Shown piece after piece: positions 59,378-64,000 of a DNA stretch of 64,000 bases. Numbering within the stretch: position 1 is the stretch's first letter; each line of letters begins with the position of its first letter. The DNA comes from Nocardioides sp. YIM 152315. GTDB taxonomy: Bacteria > Actinomycetota > Actinomycetes > Propionibacteriales > Nocardioidaceae. The notes under the pieces were generated by a model, which saw nothing but the letters and a program-made list of their open reading frames with translations, did not search any database and was not told where the DNA came from. The stretch is from positions 92,048 to 156,047 of the forward strand of contig NZ_JARGER010000012.1 of NCBI RefSeq assembly GCF_029210375.1, given 5' to 3'. Position numbers and translations under genes: made by a program.

Positions 59378-60162
59378 CGCTGCTCCAGCATGGCGAACGA
59401 GTACGGCGGCCATGGCCCGCGACCGTCCACGACCACGTCGGGGTGCTCGGCCCCGAGACCGGCGACCAGTCCCGCGAACGCCTCGGCGGCGTCGTCGGGG
59501 ACGAGGTAGGCGGCGTTGAGGACCATCGTGCCCTCGTGACCCGAGAGCCGGGGATCCTGCGGCGGCAGCTGACGGCTGTCCCGGGCGTGGGACGCGAGGC
59601 TGTCGTGCACCAGGTGCGCGGTCGCCGTCGCCGCCTCCGCCGTGCCGGCGCGGCGGGCGGCGTCGGACTTCTTGCGACGCAGGTAGTCGGCACCACTCGT
59701 CGGCGCCGCCGTCTCGGACGGTTCGGGTGCCTCGGTGGGGACGAGCACCTTCACGCTCCACTCCGAGCACCCGTCGACCCGGTCGAGCACGTCGGTGAGT
59801 GCGACGTACCACTCGCGCAGCCGGTCGCGGACGGCGGCGTCGTCGAAGCACACCGTCGCCAGCCGCAGCGGCGCCGTCGGGGCGTGCCTCGCGGCGGCGT
59901 GGATGACGGTGTCGTGGGCGCGGACGACCGTCTCCAGCCACGAGAGGTCCTCGAGGTTGCGGCGCAGCGCCTCCTCGCCGTACGACGACAGCGGCACGGT
60001 GCTGACCAGCGCCACCAGGTCCCGGTGGTCGACGAGCTCGAGCGTGGCCCCGTCGATGCCCTGCACCGAGTCGACGGCGGCGGCGTCGAGCCCGCGGCAC
60101 ACGGCGTACAGGTAGCGACCGGTGTCCGCCGAGACCCCGACAGGCGGTTGCGGGGCGGTCAC
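59374..60162 (-). CDS. gvpL: Gas vesicle protein GvpL/GvpF family (second copy)
   Basis: A 262-residue protein of the GvpF/GvpL family: GRYLYAVCRGLD at the start, ALVSTVPLSSYGEEAL, HDTVIHAAARHAPTAPLRLATVCFDDAAVRDRL and the C-terminal GRGPWPPYSFAM. GvpF/L proteins bind the vesicle tip or act in nucleation. A charged linker (residues ~145-190) sits in the middle. GTG 60162 overlaps the gvpJ stop. Position matches gvpL of Streptomyces. Confidence 0.92.
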   Translation of the reverse strand: MTAPQPPVGVSADTGRYLYAVCRGLDAAAVDSVQGIDGATLELVDHRDLVALVSTVPLSSYGEEALRRNLEDLSWLETVVRAHDTVIHAAARHAPTAPLRLATVCFDDAAVRDRLREWYVALTDVLDRVDGCSEWSVKVLVPTEAPEPSETAAPTSGADYLRRKKSDAARRAGTAEAATATAHLVHDSLASHARDSRQLPPQDPRLSGHEGTMVLNAAYLVPDDAAEAFAGLVAGLGAEHPDVVVDGRGPWPPYSFAMLEQR

Positions 60163-60560
60163 CTGCTCCTCCCGCCGGCGCGGCCGGACTCCTTCGCCGG
60201 CTGGCCGTCCGACGAACCGTCCTCCGATCCGCCGCCCTCGAGCTCGGCGAGCCGCTCGCGCAGCTGCCGGTTCTCCTCGTCGAGCCCACGCTCGCGGACG
60301 GTCAGCATCGGGTCGTGGCGCCACCAGTCGATGCCCATCTCCTCGGCCTTGTCGACCGAGACCACCAAGAGCCGCAGCTTGATGGTGAGCAGCTCGATGT
60401 CCAGCAGGTTCACGCGGATGTCGCCGGCGATGATGATGCCCTTGTCGAGCACGCGCTCGAGGATGTCGGCGAGCGTCGCCGGCTGGGTGCGGCCAGGTTG
60501 GCTCGGCGGCCCGCTGTAGTAGGGACGCGACGTCGGTACGCCGCCCGGTGACTCCGTCAT
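60159..60560 (-). CDS. gvpJ: GvpA-family protein (GvpJ-like)
   Basis: A 133-residue protein with the GvpA core LADILERVLDKGIIIAGDIRVNLLDIELLTIKLRLLVVSVDKAEEMG (pieces LADILERVLDKGIIIAGDIR and LTIKLRLLVVSVDKA). N-terminal extension Pro/Ser/Tyr-rich (~30 residues); C-terminal coiled segment DEENRQLRERLAELEG and acidic-to-basic tail EDGSSDGQPAKESGRAGGRSR (short form quoted GQPAKESGRAGGRSR). Longer than GvpA itself. ATG 60560 overlaps the gvpO stop. Confidence 0.86.
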   Translation of the reverse strand: MTESPGGVPTSRPYYSGPPSQPGRTQPATLADILERVLDKGIIIAGDIRVNLLDIELLTIKLRLLVVSVDKAEEMGIDWWRHDPMLTVRERGLDEENRQLRERLAELEGGGSEDGSSDGQPAKESGRAGGRSR

Positions 60561-61051
60561 CGCGGCTCCTCCCTGGCGCTCCCCCTGACGTAGCGGTCCG
60601 CCCGTCGGTACCCGACGAGGTCGCCGGCCCGGTCGACCGTGACGTCGTACACCGCGAGGACGTCCGTGGTGTTCGGGATCCGCCGCATCTCCAACACCTC
60701 GACCTGGATGGTCCAGCCGTCCTCGTCCCTGGAGATGCCGACGACACCCTCGAGCTCCTTGCCGGTCAGCTCGACGAGCTGTTGGGCGCCGAGCAGGGCG
60801 ACCTGGCCGCCCCGAGGCGGTCCGGAGTCCGACCCGCCACGCGGCCGCGGACGTGCGGACGCCTTCGGCGCCGCCTTCGCGGTCTTCCCGGCCGTCTTCT
60901 TCCCGGCCGTCTTCTTCCCGGCCGTCTTCTTGGCCGCCGTCTTCGGAGTCTTCTTCGGAGTCGTCTTGGCGGTCTTCCTGGCCGTCTCCTTGGCCGGCGC
61001 CTTGCGGCTCCCGTCGCCCCCCGGTCGTGCCGAGCGCGTCGTCTCAGCCAT
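60557..61051 (-). CDS. gvpO: Gas vesicle protein GvpO with histone H1-like basic N terminus
   Basis: A 164-residue protein. Residues ~75-160 are the GvpO domain (VALLGAQQLVELTGKELEGVVGI, DGWTIQVEVLEMRRIPNTTDVLAVYDV). The first ~70 residues are Lys/Ala/Thr-rich with the pentamer AGKKT repeated three times, like actinobacterial histone-like tails. GvpO in Streptomyces is usually small and acidic or neutral, so the tail is a local addition and may bind RNA, DNA or an acidic partner. ATG 61051 lies 8 bp inside gvpG. Normally gvpO leads the operon; here it follows gvpG. Confidence 0.9.
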   Translation of the reverse strand: MAETTRSARPGGDGSRKAPAKETARKTAKTTPKKTPKTAAKKTAGKKTAGKKTAGKTAKAAPKASARPRPRGGSDSGPPRGGQVALLGAQQLVELTGKELEGVVGISRDEDGWTIQVEVLEMRRIPNTTDVLAVYDVTVDRAGDLVGYRRADRYVRGSAREEPR

Positions 61052-61289
61052 TTCCGGTCCTCTCCTGCCCGATCATCAGGCGCTCGATCAGCTCGTCTTC
61101 CCACGCGGTCGCGGTGGTCTCGTCGATGCTGCCCTCCTGCCGCAGGCGGTCAACCTCCTCGAGCTCGCTGCGGATCGCCGCCGGGTCGTAGTAGATCTCC
61201 TCGGCCTGCCTCAGGATCTGGTCGGCGACCGCGATCGTGCCTCGCAGCGGTGCGACGGGCAGGGTCAGGATTCCCGTGATCAGCCCCAT
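61044..61289 (-). CDS. gvpG: Gas vesicle protein GvpG
   Basis: An 81-residue accessory protein: [36 protein letters not shown] and LRQEGSIDETTATAWEDELIERLM match GvpG (short forms GILTLPVAPLRGTIAVADQI and GSIDETTATAWEDELIERL). A helical hairpin, no catalytic residues; needed for assembly. ATG 61289 overlaps the gvpF stop by 10 bp; gvpO follows overlapping by 8 bp. Confidence 0.93.
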   Translation of the reverse strand: MGLITGILTLPVAPLRGTIAVADQILRQAEEIYYDPAAIRSELEEVDRLRQEGSIDETTATAWEDELIERLMIGQERTGNG

Positions 61290-62083
61290 CCGGCCTCCCC
61301 GACGAAGTCGTAGGCCGCCAGCGGACCGACCAACCTCATCCGGATCCGCTCGTGCACGGCCTCCGCCAGGTCCTCCAGCGCCGCCACCAGCGCCTCCGCG
61401 CGGGCCTCCTCGACCAGCAGCGCCACGTCGAGCACCTGCGTCGCGGACGGCGGCGTACGCACGAGGTGCGCGACGGCCAGCGGGACCACGGCGTCCAGGA
61501 GCACGTCGGCGTCGAAGCTGCTGCGGTCCTGCATCGCGTGGTACACCAGCTCCCCCAGCCGCGCCCGCTCCCCGTACCCAGCGTGCTCGGGAAGGTCCTT
61601 CGTGTAGTCCCTCAGCTGACGGATCTCCGGCTCGGTGGCCACGAGGTCGGCCAGCACGGCTTCCTCGACGTAGGTGGCGCGGAGGTTGTACTGCCGCTTC
61701 CCGTCGAGCTGGTCGAGGAACGCCACGAACCCCTCCTGACGCGGGCCGAGCAGCTCCTCCACGACCGACTGTCCGTCGGCGAGCACCGAGCCGAACCTGA
61801 CCGGGGCGACCGGGCCGGCCTCCGCCAGCACGTCGAGGACCGACTGGTAGGCCAACAGCTCGGCACGACGACCCGGCGGCCGATCCAGGGAGACCGGCGT
61901 GACCGCCGCCGCGAGCGGCCCGTCGACGACGAAGCCCACGGGCGCGCCGTCGAGCCCGGTGAGCTCCGGGGCACCGCCGCGTGTGTCCGCGGCCCGGACC
62001 ACGCCGTAGACGAAGAGGGCGCGGTCGGTGCCGACCTCGACCTCGCTGCGGGTGGTGTCGTCGGTCACGTGACCGGCGCTCAT
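61280..62083 (-). CDS. gvpF: Gas vesicle protein GvpF/GvpL family (first copy)
   Basis: A 267-residue GvpF/GvpL protein: [13 protein letters not shown] at the N terminus, [29 protein letters not shown] and [22 protein letters not shown] in the conserved core, [17 protein letters not shown] near the C terminus. GvpF binds GvpA and is part of the nucleation complex. ATG 62083 overlaps the gvpA stop (4 bp). Directly after gvpA as in Streptomyces (A, F, G). Confidence 0.93.
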   Translation of the reverse strand: MSAGHVTDDTTRSEVEVGTDRALFVYGVVRAADTRGGAPELTGLDGAPVGFVVDGPLAAAVTPVSLDRPPGRRAELLAYQSVLDVLAEAGPVAPVRFGSVLADGQSVVEELLGPRQEGFVAFLDQLDGKRQYNLRATYVEEAVLADLVATEPEIRQLRDYTKDLPEHAGYGERARLGELVYHAMQDRSSFDADVLLDAVVPLAVAHLVRTPPSATQVLDVALLVEEARAEALVAALEDLAEAVHERIRMRLVGPLAAYDFVGEAGWG

Positions 62084-62508
62084 CGCGAGGACTCAGACCG
62101 CCGTCGGCTCGAGGCCTTCTTCGCGGGCCGACGCTCGCGATCTTCCTCGTCGTCGTCGTCGCTGTGCCCACGACCCAGCGCGCGCTTGACGCCCTCCACC
62201 GCGCCCTGGGTCTTGCCCGAGGCACCGGTCTCCTGCAGGTCGTGGACCATCTCACCGAGGTCCTTCCCGCCGTGCTCGTACAGGTCGAGCCGGTTGGTCG
62301 CCTCGGCGAACCGGAGGTAGGTGTCGACACTGGCGATCACGATGCGTGCGTCGATCGTCAGCAGCTCGATGCCCACCAACGAGACCCGGACGTAGGCATC
62401 GATCACGATGCCCTTGTCGAGGATGATGTCGATGACGTCGGCGAGTCCGCTCGGCGCAGGGCGCTCGAGGTAACCGCCGCCGCTCCGGCGTTGCGTCTGC
62501 ACGGTCAT
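62080..62508 (-). CDS. gvpA: Gas vesicle structural protein GvpA with long charged tail
   Basis: The shell-forming subunit. The canonical GvpA core is residues ~20-75: [22 protein letters not shown]..., [23 protein letters not shown]. The C-terminal ~65 residues are not part of the usual 70-77-residue GvpA: they contain [13 protein letters not shown] and [13 protein letters not shown], an acidic block followed by a basic one. AGGAGG lies 7 nt before ATG 62508. The tail would project outward or inward from the shell; its role is unknown. Confidence 0.93.
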   Translation of the reverse strand: MTVQTQRRSGGGYLERPAPSGLADVIDIILDKGIVIDAYVRVSLVGIELLTIDARIVIASVDTYLRFAEATNRLDLYEHGGKDLGEMVHDLQETGASGKTQGAVEGVKRALGRGHSDDDDEEDRERRPAKKASSRRRSESSR

Positions 62509-62536
62509 GGCATGGCCTCCTGGATTTCCCGATCAC

Positions 62537-63655
62537 TCAGCTCGCACGCTTGCGGCGCGAGCGCGGCTGCGGCTCTTCTTCCGGTTCCGGCTCTTCTTCG
62601 TCCTCGTACTCGTCCTCGTACTCGTCCTCGGGGGCCTCCTCGGGGGCCTCCTCGTACTCGTCCTCGTACTCGTCCTCGGGCTCCTCCTCGGGCTCCTCCT
62701 CGGGCTCGTCCTCGTCCTCGGGCTCGTCCTCGGGCTCGTCCTCGGCTTCCTCGTACTCGTCCTCCGGCTCGTCCTCGGCTTCCTCGTCGCCGGCTTCCTC
62801 GTCCTCGTACTCGTCGTCCGGCTCCTCGGACTCGGCCTCTTCCTGCTCGAGTGCCTCCTCGTGGGACTCCACGACCTCGCTGTCCTCGATCCGGCCCCGC
62901 CAGCCCTCGACCTCGTCGGGCTCGAGGATCGTCCGCGTCATCACGTGCCGCTGGAAGTGCTTGAGCTCCGCACGGGCGCGGCGACCCTGGGCGCGCCACA
63001 GGTTCCCGGTGCGCTCGAAGAGGCCCTGCGGGTAGTACTCGAGGACCACGATGATCCGGGTCAGGTTCGGACCGAGCTCGTGGAAGGTGACCGCGCCGTC
63101 GACGTGGCCCTTCTCTCCCTCGGAGCGCCACACGATCCGCTCGTCGGGCACCTGCTCCAGAATGGTGGCCTGCCAGTGCCGGTGCGACCAGACGATCTGG
63201 GCCTTCCACTCCAGCTTGTTGTCCTCGTCGGCGTCGACGTTCTCGACCTTCTTCATGAACGACGGGAACCCACCGAACTCGGTCCACTGGTTGTACGCCA
63301 CGTCGACCGGCACGCCGACGTCGACCTGCTCGATGATGTTGGTGGCCTTCGTCGCCTTGCCCGAGCCCCCCGAACCCGAACCGCCCCCGCCCCCACCGAG
63401 GCCGGGGACCTTATCCTTCACCGCGGACGCAGCGCCCTTCAGTGCGCCCTTGACCGGACTGTCCCCCTTCGCCGCGGACTTGCCGGACCCGAGGGCTGCC
63501 TTCAGCGTCGAGTTGCCGCTCGCCACGTCCTCGAGTCGATCGGTGAGCCCTCCCATCCGGTCACCGATGCTCCCGACGGCCTTGTCGCCGAGGGTCTTGA
63601 AGAGGTCTTCACCTGCCGACTTCAGTCGGCCGCCTGCGTCGCTGCTCGTCGCCAT
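62537..63655 (-). CDS. SRPBCC-family protein with extreme acidic tail, in gvp operon
   Basis: A 372-residue protein of three parts: a glycine/serine-rich low-complexity N terminus (~95 residues, with [13 protein letters not shown]), an SRPBCC (START/polyketide cyclase-like) domain at ~100-245 ([53 protein letters not shown]), and a ~115-residue tail almost wholly of Glu and Asp with E-P-E-D/E-Y-E-D repeats, ending [14 protein letters not shown] proteins occur in other actinobacterial gvp clusters, where their role is unclear. GGAGGTG gives the SD for ATG 63655 in the stop region of the preceding gene. Confidence 0.88.
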   Translation of the reverse strand: MATSSDAGGRLKSAGEDLFKTLGDKAVGSIGDRMGGLTDRLEDVASGNSTLKAALGSGKSAAKGDSPVKGALKGAASAVKDKVPGLGGGGGGSGSGGSGKATKATNIIEQVDVGVPVDVAYNQWTEFGGFPSFMKKVENVDADEDNKLEWKAQIVWSHRHWQATILEQVPDERIVWRSEGEKGHVDGAVTFHELGPNLTRIIVVLEYYPQGLFERTGNLWRAQGRRARAELKHFQRHVMTRTILEPDEVEGWRGRIEDSEVVESHEEALEQEEAESEEPDDEYEDEEAGDEEAEDEPEDEYEEAEDEPEDEPEDEDEPEEEPEEEPEDEYEDEYEEAPEEAPEDEYEDEYEDEEEPEPEEEPQPRSRRKRAS

Positions 63656-63661
63656 CGCCGC

Positions 63662-64000
<339 letters not shown>

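Noticed and set aside
62580..62870. Repetitive CTCGTCCTCG tract, at first sight a CRISPR-like or VNTR array
   Set aside because: It is the coding sequence of the Glu/Asp-rich tail; no spacers and irregular units.

Overview
This is chromosomal DNA of a very GC-rich actinobacterium, most likely a member of the Nocardioidaceae such as Nocardioides (inference from gene content and style). The lineage markers are the Pup-proteasome system, RbpA, HelY, PafBC, an F420-type luciferase-like oxidoreductase, frequent GTG starts and tightly overlapping ATGA/GTGA gene junctions. Gene order from 1 to 26 kb follows the mycobacterial Rv2119-Rv2090 order (RecB-like nuclease, TrmI, Mpa/ARC, Dop, Pup, PrcB, PrcA, PafA, PafB, PafC, TatA, TatC, HelY, 5'-3' exonuclease). 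A second syntenic block at 33-36 kb (Lnt, Ppm, FxsA, RbpA) matches Rv2053c-Rv2050.

Layout. 0-6 kb: end of a DUF6973-like gene, a HAD phosphatase, a RecB-like nuclease, a Rip3-like site-2 protease, TrmI and the proteasomal ATPase ARC/Mpa. 6-8 kb: a minus-strand sulfotransferase / YbaK deacylase / methyltransferase group. 8-13 kb: dop, pup, prcB, prcA and pafA, which tag proteins with Pup, degrade them and recycle Pup; this Pup ends in Gly-Gly-Glu. 13-21.6 kb: an FKBP lipoprotein, pafB-pafC (DNA-damage regulators), tatA-tatC, a DagK-like lipid kinase and HelY. 21.6-24.9 kb: a MarR-controlled five-gene cluster plus one SDR gene, inserted between helY and the exonuclease gene. 26-28 kb: an Lrp regulator and a KamA-like radical SAM enzyme. 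28-32.6 kb: a minus-strand enoyl-CoA hydratase / acyl-CoA ligase / amidohydrolase / GNAT operon. 33-36.4 kb: lipoprotein and lipoglycan genes lnt-ppm-fxsA facing rbpA. 36.5-41.4 kb: MFS transporter, GDPD, a zinc-finger protein and an HTH-MurA fusion. 41.4-58.8 kb: a mixed housekeeping and accessory stretch (PhoD-like phosphatase, VOC proteins, UvrA-like ATPase, sortase, M50 protease, cyclophilin, sulfatase, OsmC and others). 58.8-64 kb: a minus-strand gas-vesicle operon running off the window end.

Three themes cut across the window. First, at least 25 reading frames have a TANNNT -10 box ending exactly 6 or 7 nt before the start codon, so leaderless transcription looks like a main mode of expression here. 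Second, a small conserved leader ORF (starting MSERSE or a variant, ending RVRA, with its stop overlapping the next ATG) sits immediately before dop, prcB and kamA; it is the most unusual feature of the window. Third, several dispersed palindromic repeats occupy the intergenic gaps: two copies of a 66-bp element with a 36-nt perfect palindrome, and a REP-like block at 39.1-39.3 kb. The gas-vesicle operon is also unusual because several of its proteins carry long acidic or histone-like basic tails. No tRNA, rRNA, CRISPR array, insertion sequence or prophage was seen.
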